Below are positions 25,994 through 37,370 of a DNA stretch of 64,000 bases, piece after piece (position 1 is the first letter of the stretch; the number at the start of each line of letters is the position of its first letter). The stretch is from Trichosphaerium sp. ATCC 40318. Its lineage: Eukaryota; Discosea; Flabellinia; Trichosidae. Position numbers and translations under genes: made by a program. A model generated the notes under the pieces. It made no database searches, was not told the DNA's origin, and was given only the letters and a program-made list of their open reading frames with translations. The DNA is taken from the NCBI GenBank assembly GCA_038496445.1, contig JALMLS010000420.1, positions 682,001 to 746,000 of the forward strand, written 5' to 3'.

Positions 25994-27265
25994 ATGTCTG
26001 GTGGACACTACGGAAGCATAAAAAATGAAAAGGCGCTACTAATATCTCAAAAAATAGTGAGGAAAAGCACTAAAAAGGGTAGAGCTATCAAAAGCTTTGT
26101 AGAATCTCACTACAACGACCACGATAAGAAACGATGTCTTGGGTACCTAGTATAATATCTAAATTACCGTTTAAAAGTAATAATACAGCGTTTAGATCAT
26201 TTCGAGACTTTACTGCCGATGTAATTGAGTCTCATTCTATGCAGGTTCGTGGTTCACGTGTTTTAAGCGTTCTCGTATCTTATCAGCGTAGATATTCTTC
26301 CTTAGTCTTATTGCTCTTGATATGGTTGTTATTATTATAGAAGTTGCTTTAGAGTCTCAAAGAAAGTGTATACATGGTATGTCACGTGATAAATTTAGCT
26401 ATTTTTTTGTTTTATCTTTGCTTATTTTTTCAAAGGCGAGTTCACGTGGGAGAACCATTTAATTGAAGAAATAATGCATGCATTACACTATGTATCTATT
26501 GGGATATTGACCATTTTCGAGATTGAGAATTTATTCCTGCTTTTCGCGTATGGTTACAGGTACAACTCAGTTCTGCGCTCGTTGCTTAGCTATTTTTACA
26601 TCTCAAGTCAACTAGGTTTTTCAAACATATTTTATACGTTCTTGATCTTATCATTATCTCTTTGTCTCTTGCTATTATGATAGCGTACGTATCCTTTTAC
26701 CTTAAGCTTCAACCTTCACAAGAAAAATAATACTACATTAGATTCTCATACCTATCTGTGGTTGGGTCTTTGCTTGCTATTTTTAGGTAAGTCTTGTAAC
26801 AAAAAAAAACAGATGTCACATGACTTCGAAACATTAGCTTGAAGTTGTTAATGTGTCCATGAATTAACTGTAGTAATAGGATATGGCGCTTAGTGAGGTT
26901 GATGCATGCAGTTATAGTAATGGAAGAAGAAAAAAAGGAGAAACAGCATGTGCGATACATTTGTTGTTTATTGAAATTGTTTTTTAAATGACCTTTTTTT
27001 TTTGTTTGGCGTTGTGTACTTAAATAAGCTCTTTAAGAAATTAATAAACTCATCCATTACGTAGCTTGCAGATGAGTACGAGATGAGTCTCCTCAGAGAA
27101 AAAATCAGAAAATTACAAGACAAAAAACACAAACTAAGAAAAAACAACAGCGAATTAAAATCAAAGCTATCAGAATCAGTAACAGTCGAGTCCGAAGATG
27201 ACGAAGCAGAAGAACAATCTGAACAAAAAATCCCAAAAGTAATTGACATTGAATACGTATCATAA
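25994..27265 (+). CDS. HVCN1: Voltage-gated proton channel (Hv1/VSOP-like)
   Basis: Voltage-sensor-only channel built from about seven short exons. S1 (exon 26292-26376) reads FLSLIALDMVVIIIEVALES: the selectivity Asp (human D112 position) and the Glu seven residues later (E119) are both present. S2 is ALHYVSIGILTIFEIENLFL (exon from 26436). S3 is FKHILYVLDLIIISLSLA with its conserved Asp. S4, joined across an intron (about 26787-26880), is IFRIWRLVRLMHAVIV, matching RxWRxxR. A charged coiled coil (EYEMSLLREKIRKLQDKKHK onward) follows as in dimeric Hv1, ending at TAA 27263. The Asn that normally follows the third S4 Arg (human N214) is His here. Expected role: proton extrusion from cell or phagosome. 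Confidence 0.87.
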
Positions 27266-27924
27266 AAACCTGATGTAGTGATAATAAAGACGGACGCACT
27301 GGGAGTTAGAATGTTTGTATTTTTCATTTCTAAGCGCAGGTAATACTCGAGGTACTTTATCTAGGTGTAGTGTGGGCAATGTCAGATAATACAGACGATC
27401 GCTTGTGGAATTAGCCGTGGCAGAAAAGAAGACTGAATAGAAATAACAGAAATGAGGGATACTAACAATTTATAACGCTTACAGCGTACAATTTGGTTTT
27501 TTAATGCAAATTATTTTATTGAGATGCAATTATAGCTCCACAGGCGAATTTTACGCGTGGAAATGCGCAAAATGGAACTAAAACCCTCGCTTATGAATTT
27601 TTCCCGAAGTGCGATACACAGTACGTTGTCGTGTAAAGTGCACTTCACAAACCCCAGGTAAATAGCTCATAGACTTACATGTACTTAGACACAAGAGTGT
27701 GGAAGGTGTAATTTTGACTCTTATAGACTTGGAGAATTTGCAAGCGAAAAGTCCAAATTCCATCTCCAAACGTCTGTAGTGCATCAATGAAAACCAACGG
27801 CCGTAAAAGCTATTTGCTGGCATAGTTTGTAAAGGTTATGAACAACCGTGCCAAACAACTTAAAAACAAGAGTATTAAGCCTATTAAGCTTGTTTGGTGA
27901 CATTTACTACCAACACGAGACAAA
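27266..27924. other. Intergenic, no gene seen
   Basis: AT-rich. Short minus-strand frames (27578-28040) lack family features and overlap the lipase start. Confidence 0.45.
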
Positions 27925-29281
27925 ATGATGCAGTATATGCTTATAATAGCGTTGGCATTGTGTATAGGCAAAACAATGGCGTCATGTTCCGAATTTGCGC
28001 ATTGCAAGTCGTGCGCCAACGCCTCTTCGTGGATTAGCAACTGTAGGTGGTGTCCTAAGGACCAACGTTGTCACGCTTACGGCTCCCTTTTGAACACTTG
28101 TTCAGAAGATGAAAATATCAAAAACCCGATGTACTGCCCGCCAGGTACGACACCACGTGCTCGATTTATCTTCATGATCTTCACAATCTTTTTTCGGTTT
28201 TTTTTTTTTTTCAACACGAAAATCACTAATATAGTCGCATTTGACTTGCTTTGCAGCTTACTCAGCTCTTCTAGTAAACAAGCAAACTGATTTTGATCTC
28301 AATATGGCGTATGCTATGCTTGGGTACAGCAATGCCACAAAAGCTGAAGATCCAGCGTTAGCAATACCCAAAACAGCGACGCTTCTAGGGAAATGGCTCT
28401 TTCCCGCAATAAATACTTCAACATTCGGCTTCATGGCCAAGGACGATAGTCAAAGTCAGATTATACTTGCGTTCCGCGGTACAGTCGAAATTAAACAACT
28501 AATGGAAGAAGTTCTTAACTCTGAAGGCGTACCATACCCTGGTGCTCCATGTACACTAAAAAAAAACCACTTCGATTTGAGTACTAATTTTTCATTAGCT
28601 TTGACAATTCTCAAGTATTTCTATGCTGCTTGGTTTCCATTTGTACAACCAATGAATACCATACTGAAAGAACAGCTACAAAAACATTCTAACTATACCG
28701 TGCTCGTAACCGGCCACTCACTTGGCGCCGCTATTGCATCGCTAATGGCTTTCGAAATAGCCAGAGCGAAGATTGCAACTCCTGTGTTGTACACTTTCGG
28801 ACAACCTAGAACAGGTAGCATGGAATACGCCGATGCTCATAACAAAGCTGTACCGCAGTCATATAGGGTGGTAAACAACAGAGATCCTGTACCACATTTG
28901 AATTTGTGCGTACCAAGCGCAACGGAAAAAAAGTGTAAATTTACACTCACTTCATGGAGCCCTTGGTACGAGACTTACCTCCAAACTTTATCCTTTTTAC
29001 GTTATGTTAGGCATCACGGGACTGAGATGTTCTTTGGCGCAGGAGAATATAAAAATCAAGTCATGTGTGGATATAGAGAGTGTACACGACAACCCTTTGG
29101 AGAAGACCATTCTTGTGCTGATGGTTTTATAAACTTACCTACTGCCATATTCGCTCCTGGAGTTAGTAAATTAAAACGGATAGTTCTTATTTCTGTATGG
29201 GCTGTAGAGCTTGTTGAACAACATACAATAGAATACTGGAAAGCACTGTCAGATGGATATTGCGGAGTCAACGCACAATAA
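27925..29281 (+). CDS. Secreted class 3 lipase with N-terminal PSI domain
   Basis: Two exons, 27925-28144 and 28257-29281, 414 residues, phase checked. A signal peptide (MMQYMLIIALALCIGKTMAS) is followed by a Cys-rich PSI-like module (CSEFAHCKSCANASSW, NCRWCPKDQRCHAYG). The lipase_3 domain has the oxyanion motif ILAFRGTVE, the nucleophile elbow VTGHSLGAAIA (Ser about residue 225), the Asp in VVNNRDPVPHL and the His in RYVRHHGTEMFF: a full catalytic triad. Many Cys in the C-terminal third (CGYRECTRQPFGEDHSC) suit a secreted or lysosomal enzyme. Probable triacylglycerol or phospholipid hydrolase for feeding or phagosome digestion. Confidence 0.92.
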
Positions 29282-29444
29282 AGATATTTTATATTTTATT
29301 ACCAAACGCTTTTTCTGTTATGAATTATCTTTACCAGGAGTGCTGAATAAATTGTTTTTACTACTTGGCAGTTTTTTTGGACCAAGAAAATTGTACGATT
29401 GAATCAAATGCTCCAAAAAAAAACCGTTTAGATTACATAACTAC

Positions 29445-29735
29445 ATGAAACGCGTAAAGTCACAGCCAGCTTCAAAGAAAAGGAACAACAACGCCATTCT
29501 ACTAGGAGCGATTGTTTTTCCTATTGAAATTATTGTGATTATTCTACAATACGCTCCAATCGATGCACTAATCCATGTTATGATCACGTGCAAGCTACAA
29601 AGAATACTGTAAGGCAATCTATTTTAAAACAATTATTATGTGGCAATGACACATGAAGGGTTTAAAGCAATTGCAGGTGTTCATGGAATTCCCATTGATC
29701 AAAGCGCTGGGTGGTGTTCATGTTTGACAGTCAAC
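29445..29735 (+). pseudogene. Relic of an F-box / GVH-type LRR gene
   Basis: An open frame of 55 codons (29445-29612) reads LGAIVFPIEIIVIILQYAPI and ALIHVMITCKLQRIL, an F-box. About 50 bp on, in other frames, come GFKAIAGVHGI and IKALGGVHV, which are half-repeats of the AGVHTI leucine-rich repeat seen in full at 61718-63025. Stops and frame changes leave no complete protein. It is best read as a shrunken paralogue of that gene. Confidence 0.6.
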
Positions 29736-29793
29736 AAACAATCGGTGGGCATGATGAAAATAGAAACACAATTTTATTACAATGAGTTACACT

Positions 29794-30389
29794 TCAAGAT
29801 CCCCAGTAGAAAGGCATAAATACAGAATCAGAGTTCTGTCCCAGAGATGTCTCGGCAAGAGCCACGCCAGTGGCAGCGAGCCTGTCACCAAATTTTCCAA
29901 AGACAGTCTGTGAAGTCGCTAAAACATAGTTTAGGATTTGTAAGTCTTGCTCTAGGAAGTACCTGGTAGGAGTTGGTTCCAACCGCCTCCACCCATGAGG
30001 TGAAGTTCGAAATGAAGCTTAGAGGATCCGGAGCTATCACAGTTTGCCGATGCACCGTCGTAGTAGTAGACAGTGTTCATTATACAATTGTTGTAATGCA
30101 TTCTGCTGATGGTGATACTTTTAAATTGACTTTTTGGATTTGCCAACCCATTAACAAAGTCGATAATATGCTCACCAGCTTGTTTCCATGTTGTAGATGA
30201 CTCTAAGAGACTGTAAGAAGCGTTTGATACGTGTTGGGCGTTATTTTTAGATAACCTTTCTGTACCTTCGTAAAACACTTTGCATAGTAGTTTACGCTCC
30301 TCCGGAGCTTTTTTGGTTGGTTTCGAGTTAATTGTAATGTTGTATGTTCCTGGTTGTTGTAGTACGATTGTTTGTTTTGCTTCTGCCAT
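29794..30389 (-). CDS. Unknown protein, 183 residues
   Basis: Two exons (29963-30389 and 29794-29918) joined by a GTACTT...TTTTAG intron; the phase fits. The protein starts MAEAKQTIVLQQPGTYNITI, is beta-rich with many Asn and Ser, contains SITISRMHYNNCIMNTVYYY and a Gly stretch (LHLMGGGGWN), and ends VFMPFYWGS. There is no signal peptide or membrane span, so it is probably cytosolic. No family recognised; the regular strand pattern suggests a small beta-sandwich domain. Confidence 0.65.
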
Positions 30390-31900
30390 TTTGCTTGCTT
30401 GTTGTTGTTGGTTTGTTTCTTTACACTTGTGTAAATTTGTGTAAACCTTTCACTGAACCTAGTTAACCACAATTTTTCTTATTTGAACTGTTTGCAAGGA
30501 TCTTGTACTGTTGTCAAATTTCGCTCAAATCCTGCGACTCTATCTGTCTGTCTTTTAGGAAGGTGGTTAGTTCTACGCACCAAGTAATGCACTTCTTAGG
30601 AACCCTTCATTAAAATCGAGTCACCCAAGGTAGAGATGTTAACGAAGCGGTTCAGCTTGTAGCGACTTGTTGGCGTGTAAGCAGTTTAGACCCATGGCGA
30701 AGCCGTTAACATGGAAAAAAAGAGGATTGAGATGAAGAAATTAGTTTCGTTTCTTAGGTTTGTTTTATGCATTTTTTGTTAAACTGTTTTTCCCACAGTC
30801 GTTTAACTTCTGTATTGCTTTTTTGAGCGTAGAAAATGTTGTTCGACATTGTGTCACATAAAGTGCCTCAGTTTTTTAGGTAGTTTCCGGAAAAATGTGC
30901 GAAATAAGTGAGTTGCTCGTATTCACAGTTTGAGAATAAAAACCGAATTTTTGAAGTTTAAGACTTGAGACCGAAACAGCCAGTGAAAATGGGGACTGTT
31001 ACAAAAACAGATTCGTTATCCCTCTACCCCAAGGAACAGCATCAGTTATCTTGTTACTTTCTTTTGTGAAAATGATAGATTGTATAATTGCATACTTTTG
31101 TAAAGATTTTCGAAGGCCAGAAATAAAAATGTCGACTCTGTGTTGCTGTCAGTGCCTCAGAGCGAAGGCTACAAAGTATACTATCAGTGCCTCTAATCTG
31201 CTTGGAAGTACTTAGTCTTCGTATGTTCGAAGGTGGTGTCGTTTATTCGTACCGAGTACATAAACAAGCCTACCTTCCACTTAGATATAGTTTGGGTATA
31301 AACACCTCGGTACGTTTGACAACTTGAACACTTTGAACTGCAGTGTATTCACATGTGAATAACGGAACAAAACTTGCGAAAATCTAATCATACAGAATGT
31401 AACCATTACCTTACTGACAATATTAAAATATCGTAAAAAAATCCTTGTTTTTGTGCCTGTGTTGAACATTCGGGTTTTTTGAAATGCCGAAGCAAACCTA
31501 TCGTTAGTTACCAAACAAAAGCTTTGTTTCATGATGTAACTTTATGAAGACTATTCGTTGGTTTTATCTTTTGGCATGTTGGGAACAGTTAGCGCGACAT
31601 ATTGCAGAAATACCTGCCACTGACGATCTACAGATGTTTATACGTATCTAGGAAAAGATACTAGCGCGTATCACGTGCTTGAAGCATTCGCTGCGTAAAC
31701 CACGCATGTGATAACCATGTTGATGCTGCACTTCGTTGTAGTAATCTTTGTACTCGCTGTACTAGCGCACCAGTAAAGCGCTTTGGCGCTCCTAGCGTAT
31801 TTGCTGTAAATAGTAAGAGCTAGCGCTATTGTTACACATTCCAAGTACACATAGCATCTTTCAGTTTAGTCAAGACATTAAAACAGCGAAACAATACAAC
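30390..31900. other. 1.5-kb intergenic region
   Basis: No gene supported. A short motif, cagtgcctc, recurs near 31150 and 31184. A CACGTG site lies at 31672-31677, about 230 bp before the cellulase start. Short minus-strand frames have no coding features. Confidence 0.45.
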
Positions 31901-33988
31901 ATGCGCACCTCAACACTATTGTACAACGCTCCACGTTTTTTACCATGTAACACCATTTTAGGTTGTGCTTGGTGTTGTTTTTCGCAATCGCCGCATGTGG
32001 CAGGCTCCAATACTATGGTATGTTGCTATACTACGCATTTTCATGTTGTTCTGACTTATTGTAGGGGTAAACTACGCTGGAGCTGGTAATATTTTTTCGC
32101 CGTTTTATCACGTGTGATAACGAACTAAATCGCTTTAGAATTCGGCCATGGTTCTTTCTGGCCTAGAGCAAGTACTGTAGACTATTTTAGGAGCAAGGTA
32201 CTGTTGACACAAGCCTCAATAGGGCCACGCTTACATAAGCCATTAACGCTAATGTCTGTTAGCAATTATGCACTTTCCGTCTTCCTTTCTTGTGGCAACG
32301 GCTTCAACAACCAAGTGATTTCAGCGTAAGATTTGGAGAATCAGGTTATTGGAACTCGTTACAATCTGCTGTAACGATGATAACAAACAAAGGATCATAT
32401 GTAATCATTGATCCTCATAACTAGTACGTAGCAGTCTTTTTTTCGTTTTTTTTGTGTGCACTGTTTTTTTTACTGTAGTTCATGCGTTGTATTAATTTCG
32501 CGCTAGCGCTCGTTACACCTCCAACAAAAATTGTGAGGGTCCTTGGTGTGGTAGTGTTCTTGGTTCCGGTCAAGCATCTGCCGACGATTTTATTGGAATG
32601 TGGAGACTCTTTGCTGATAAGTACAAGAATAACGGCAGAGTAATCTTTGTACGTACAGATTGAGACCTGTGTACTATCTTCGCTTACCTGTACTACAGGG
32701 CCTGATGAATGAACCTCACGACTTGGGTGGTCTTGGTACCCGGGGTTGGAGAGATATTGCTCAGAGAACAATAAACGCAATCAGACAAAGAGGTGAGTAA
32801 TCATGTTCTCTGTTATGTTACAATATTAACTCTTCGAAGGCGCTAACAATCTCATACTTGTTCCTGGTAATCACTGGACTGGCGCTCACTCTTGGATCAG
32901 CAGCGAGTGCGTTGAATATTACTCTAAGATAAGCGTACTGACGATCATACAATAGCAATGACAATAACTTTGGAAGTATTACTGATCCTGCAAATAACTT
33001 CGCAATTGAAGTTCATAACTACTTTGACGGTGACCACTCTGGTACTTCTTCAGGATGCTCTTGTACGATTGATGATTTTACTACCCTCAGACTTATCCAT
33101 ACTATAGCGAATTGCGCAAGCCAATTGAGCTCCTTTACAACCTGGGCAAGAAACAGAGGTTACAAAGCTTTCTTGGCCGAATTTGGCGGTGGAAGAAACA
33201 GTGGTTGCTCAACATGTATCAGACAAGTTCTTGAGTACGTAATTTGTGTTTGTTTTTAGACTTCTATCGCCAAAACTAAATGTTGCTGCAGCCATATGGA
33301 ATCGAACAGCAATGTTTGGATCGGTTGGACTTGGTGGGCAGCAGGAGAAGAATGGCAAGATGACTACCTATTCAACTTACAACCTGTAAATGGAGACAGA
33401 CAACAACTACCTTGGTTGACACGTGTCGCTTCATGCAGCGGTGGTAGCGGTGGTAAGTACTACATTTTTCTTCATAGCCTTTTCTAACTTTTATTAGGTC
33501 CACCACCTCCTCCTCCTCCTCCTCCTCCTCCACCACCACCTCCTCCACCACCATCGAGTGGTACTTTCACACTTCGTAAAGGGAACGGTCAGAGTCATGC
33601 CCTTGACGCTGGTCCAAATAATGTCAACAATGAGAACGTTAAACTGTGGAGGCACAATATTTACAACCCTTACCAGCAGTTTGTTGAAATAAATCGTGGA
33701 GGCGGTTTTTACTCATACAGAAAGATGAACACAAACTTTTGTTTGGATGGTGGCAATGGCGGTAGAAACGGACAAAACGTCAAAGTGTACAATTGCAACA
33801 GTGGAAACCGAAACCAACACTGGCAAAAAATCAACGTTGGAGGCGGAAAATTCAGACTTCAGAAGCGTAACTCTCCTGGATTCTCTATTGATGGAGGTAC
33901 TGGTGTTTCTAATAACCAGAATGTTAAATTATGGGCATCTAGTAACTCTAATGGAAACCAACAATGGGTGTTCACAAGTGTTCCTTAA
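31901..33988 (+). CDS. Secreted GH5 endoglucanase with poly-Pro linker and ricin-type CBM13
   Basis: About ten exons. Exon 1 (31901-31920) and exon 2 (31962-32017) make the signal peptide MRTSTLLLCLVLFFAIAACG. The GH5 domain follows: GVNYAGAEFGHGSFWPRAST, FRLPFLWQRLQQPSDF, YVIIDPHNYARY, the acid/base Glu in LMNEPHDLGG (about 32702), NLILVPGNHWTGAHSW, EVHNYFDG and the nucleophile Glu in AFLAEFGGG (about 33170-33190). After a run of about 18 Pro (33501-33555) comes a ricin-type beta-trefoil with QxW-like repeats (NQHWQKI, NQQWVFT), ending at TAA 33986. It should cut beta-1,4-glucan outside the cell; the trefoil binds sugar. Typical of microbes feeding on plant or algal matter. Confidence 0.92.
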
Positions 33989-34260
33989 AAACAAAATAAA
34001 TTCAACCATTTGCAACAATACAATTCCGCTTATACAATTATCTTGTTCTACTTGTCCTATAACTTATACTTTATAAACAAAGGATTGTGGGGTTTTTTGT
34101 AGTCTGTGGTTTGGTCAATGTTGTCAAACTGGCTTCTTGTTTATTTCCTACTTGTTCAAAATCGTAAAATGGTTCACGTGGCAAATTATTTGGGTATTTT
34201 TTTTTGGAACAAGTCGAAATTTGACCATACTAAATAAACTAAATCAAGCTTGTGGCCACA

Positions 34261-35521
34261 ATGTGCAGCTTACCCAAAGTCGCTCGAACTTTTGGCCGTG
34301 TTCACCCTATGGCGGAAAAACTAAAGTACATGTGTGGCACATGGCAAGGGGACGGCTCTGGTGCGTATTTAGCGGTAATTTAGCGTTTATAAGTGTATTG
34401 TAGGGTTTTATCCAACGATTAAACCGTTTACTTACAGCGAAACGACAAAGTACGTGCGTTTACTTCAGTAACGTTACTTACAGCGACAGAATAGATAGTG
34501 TGCCGTCTAAACCAATTTTGACTTACAATCAAGTAACGCGCAATAAGAAAGGTACACCTATCCCCAGCGACAAGTACTGGAGCGTAATTAGTCGAAATAA
34601 TCATTCTTAAATCCTGTATTTTTAAAACAGCGTCAGGGGAGATAGCACATTGCGAATCAGGGTTTATTAGGATAGTAGAAGAGCTGGACGATGATAACCA
34701 TGGCGTTAAAGCCGAATTAGTACTTGCAGATAATACAGGTTTGTTGAAAAGTAACAAACTGACTGAAGACGCTAATATGCCAATACAGGGTATACTTCCA
34801 TATACTCAGGTACTTCTAAGCGTACAGACACTGGTTATAAATCATTTTGGTCGACCGTTAACGTGTCAAAACCGCCATCAAACAAGAAATATGTCAGGTA
34901 GTTCATGTCACCCTTAACAAGAATTAACCATGTGTATCAGGCAACTGACTCGTGAGTTACTTTTCAACGACAACCAACTGAACTACACAATGCGGATGGC
35001 CACAGACCAAGTACGCTATAGAGCGTAGAAAAGAACTCACTGCTTACTTCTTAGGTTACTCTGCAAGATCACCTCACAGCGACTCTTCAGCTACAAGAAA
35101 GTGATAAATCGCTATACAAAGAAGTCACAGTACAAGAAACAGAGCAAAACCAGGTAATCATTTGCAATACCTTTCGCCTACTTACCGAAATGTTAAAGGC
35201 AGACTACGCAGTAATAGACGTAAGGGAGCCAGATGAGTTGGAGAGCTCTGGAGAAATGCCTCACGCAGCAAATTTACCTCTAGGATATGTTCTCGGTCCT
35301 AACGGAAGAAAGGATGCTTACATTCAGAACTTACCCAAACATAGACCCGTGCTTGTTGTTTGTCGTGCTGGTATAAGAGCCAGACTAGCTGCAGAACAAA
35401 TAGCTGGGGTACGTGTAGTTGATATAAAAAGACGTTTAATTGTCTGTAATAGTGGGGATTTGGTAATGTAGATGTTCTCAAAGGAGGTTACATTGCGTGG
35501 AAGAAGCATCAAAAGAGATAA
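34261..35521 (+). CDS. Nitrobindin-like haem domain fused to a rhodanese domain
   Basis: Start MCSLPKVARTFGRVHPMAEK. The first domain has the nitrobindin (THAP4-C/DUF1794) pattern: CGTWQGDGSGFYPTIKPFTY, KPILTYNQVT, IAHCESGFIRI, LNYTMRMATDQ and, at the C-terminal helix, LQDHLTATLQ with the His expected to ligate haem. The frame then runs without a stop or forced intron into a rhodanese domain: ADYAVIDVREPDELESSGEM, the active-site loop VVCRAGIRAR (Cys about 35358), and FGNVDVLKGGYIAWKK, ending at TAA 35519. Nitrobindins bind haem and isomerise peroxynitrite; rhodaneses move sulphane sulphur. The pairing suggests crosstalk between reactive nitrogen and sulphur chemistry. The fusion rests on a continuous frame across about 35090-35200. 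Confidence 0.8.
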
Positions 35522-35715
35522 TCTCTCGCGAATGTCTTGGCAATCACTGCAATTAGATATACATTATAATCATAAACGGCAATACATTCAATACGTCACA
35601 TGGCGCTCAGAAAGGAAAAAAAAGACAAATCTTGACCGCTGTTTTTTTTTCAATAGCGCGGAACCTTACAATTGTACAAATAATACATCGTCTACGCGCG
35701 TAGTACAGTTTATCT

Positions 35716-36924
35716 ATGCTTTCGGAATTAATACTCCTTTGTTGTATCACGTCATTCTCTATCTTTTCGTGTTGTATGGTACAGTCTTTAAACAACCCTT
35801 TTTTTGATGTTTTGCATTTTATGGATGTTTTACAGTTTTTTTCAGAATTGGAGTGTTTGTCGAATAATCACGTGGTTTTATAGGCATGCGATGTACCGAA
35901 TAACATTGAAACACATTGTGCAGATGGTAGAAGTGTATTTGATTGTCCTGTAGGTAGTAGAATAGATTTACGAGGAACTAAACTATCTGTAACGTCTACA
36001 AGTGCGTAAAAGGAAAAAACGGTAAAAATCACGTGATTAATTTCTTTTTAACTAGCGGATATGCCTGATGCGTTTCTCCGTGATGAACAGATATGGATAG
36101 ATGATACCAGTAGTATACGTTTCACTTACTGTCCAGTGTGGGAATCAATATTTGTAATTTACTTTGGGCCTGTACATAATCAAGATCACATTACACTTTT
36201 TAGTGTCCCAGACAATTGCACTATCAGCAGCGACGGCCTTAATGTTATGATGATTAATGATGATGAAATAGGTGGTTGTAGTATCGGCTGTTCTGTTGCT
36301 AGTACGTATATCACTGTTTGTTTCGATCAGTTCGTCCAACATGTTAATTTCTGCTTAGGTTCTAATATCGCTAGTGGTTTTTTTGACTTTGAAAATGATG
36401 ATTGCAATAAACACAACTTACTCGCAAGGATATTACCTACAGTTATCATAATAGTTGCTTTAATAGCACTAATAACATGTATAATTGTTTCTTGTTGTGT
36501 TAAATCTATAAGAAGACGAGTACGGAGACTTGTGTCTTTAAGTTTTTTGTTGAAGTAAAAAACTAACAAAATAAATCAGATTTTCTCGTATGAAGATGAC
36601 AAGCAACCGGACTCTGACAAAGGTTATTACCCTAGCAATACTCCATTTTCTAAGCAACTATAGATTCTGAAGATCCACCAGTCTCAGAGTATTCCGAAAG
36701 CGAAGACGAGCCGACACCTGCTGTTTCTTTGGTAATCTTTTTTTGTGTTTATTTTATAAACTTCTTAATTACTTTTATAGAACCCTCTGCAGATTGCCTT
36801 GGCATCTGAACTGAAAGAAAAAACAAAAACGATAGAATTAGGTACAATGAAAGACGCTGAGAAGAGCGTGGAATCAAAAGACGAAGAGAACACAAGTGTT
36901 GAAACTGTTAGCCAAACATTGTAA
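35716..36924 (+). CDS. Type I single-pass membrane protein with acidic tail
   Basis: Exon 1 (35716-35778) encodes a signal peptide, MLSELILLCCITSFSIFSCC. Exon 2 (35884-36001) gives ACDVPNNIETHC and CPVGSRIDLRGTKLSV; exon 3 starts at 36056. The ectodomain has about ten Cys and an immunoglobulin-like or jelly-roll-like strand pattern. The membrane span is RILPTVIIIVALIALITCII (about 36427-36490), followed by a basic stop-transfer (KSIRRRVRR) and an acidic tail (SEYSESEDEPTPAVSL) through two more introns. It stops at 36924 or, if one more intron is spliced, shortly after. No family recognised; probably a cell-surface receptor or adhesion protein. Confidence 0.72.
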
Positions 36925-37370
36925 CTAATTTACTTCAATTTCAACCAATTTTGGTCAGTTTCTTGTGTATATAGGTGGGCAATAAAACAACTGAATCAAT
37001 AATAAGGAGCGAGAAGTTGAGCAAACCGTTATTCAATACTTTAAATGCAGGTTAGCTTGTACCTTTGACAGCTGTTTCCTAATCTCGGACATAATTTTGC
37101 CAAAAAATATCAGGTATTGCAATCTGGAGAGAAAGAAAGTACAGAATCAGTGAAACATGGATTCTTTTTTACAAGTCTATGGTGACGCTCAATACGTTAT
37201 CAATGGCATCAAGAGTTACCAAGATTAAAATAGTCGAAACAGCCTCAGGAAATCACAAATTTCTAACTACCCGTTGCTGGAAAAAAACAAATAAACATCA
37301 CGAAACTAAAAGCCAGCTATGAGTAAAGAATACAGTAAGGAGACAATACAAACAGTACATGTTATAAAGT
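36925..37370. other. Convergent 3' flanks
   Basis: Possible last exon of the membrane protein (about 36976-37003) and the downstream end of the minus-strand kinase. No other gene supported. Confidence 0.4.

Noticed and set aside
32084-32140. A 27-nt intron (gtgtgataac...tttag) in the cellulase
   Set aside because: Starting the intron at the earlier GTAATA donor gives GAEFGHGSFWP, the expected GH5 sequence, so the intron is about 57 nt.
33372-33554. Glu-rich minus-strand frame
   Set aside because: It is the complement of the poly-Pro linker of the cellulase.
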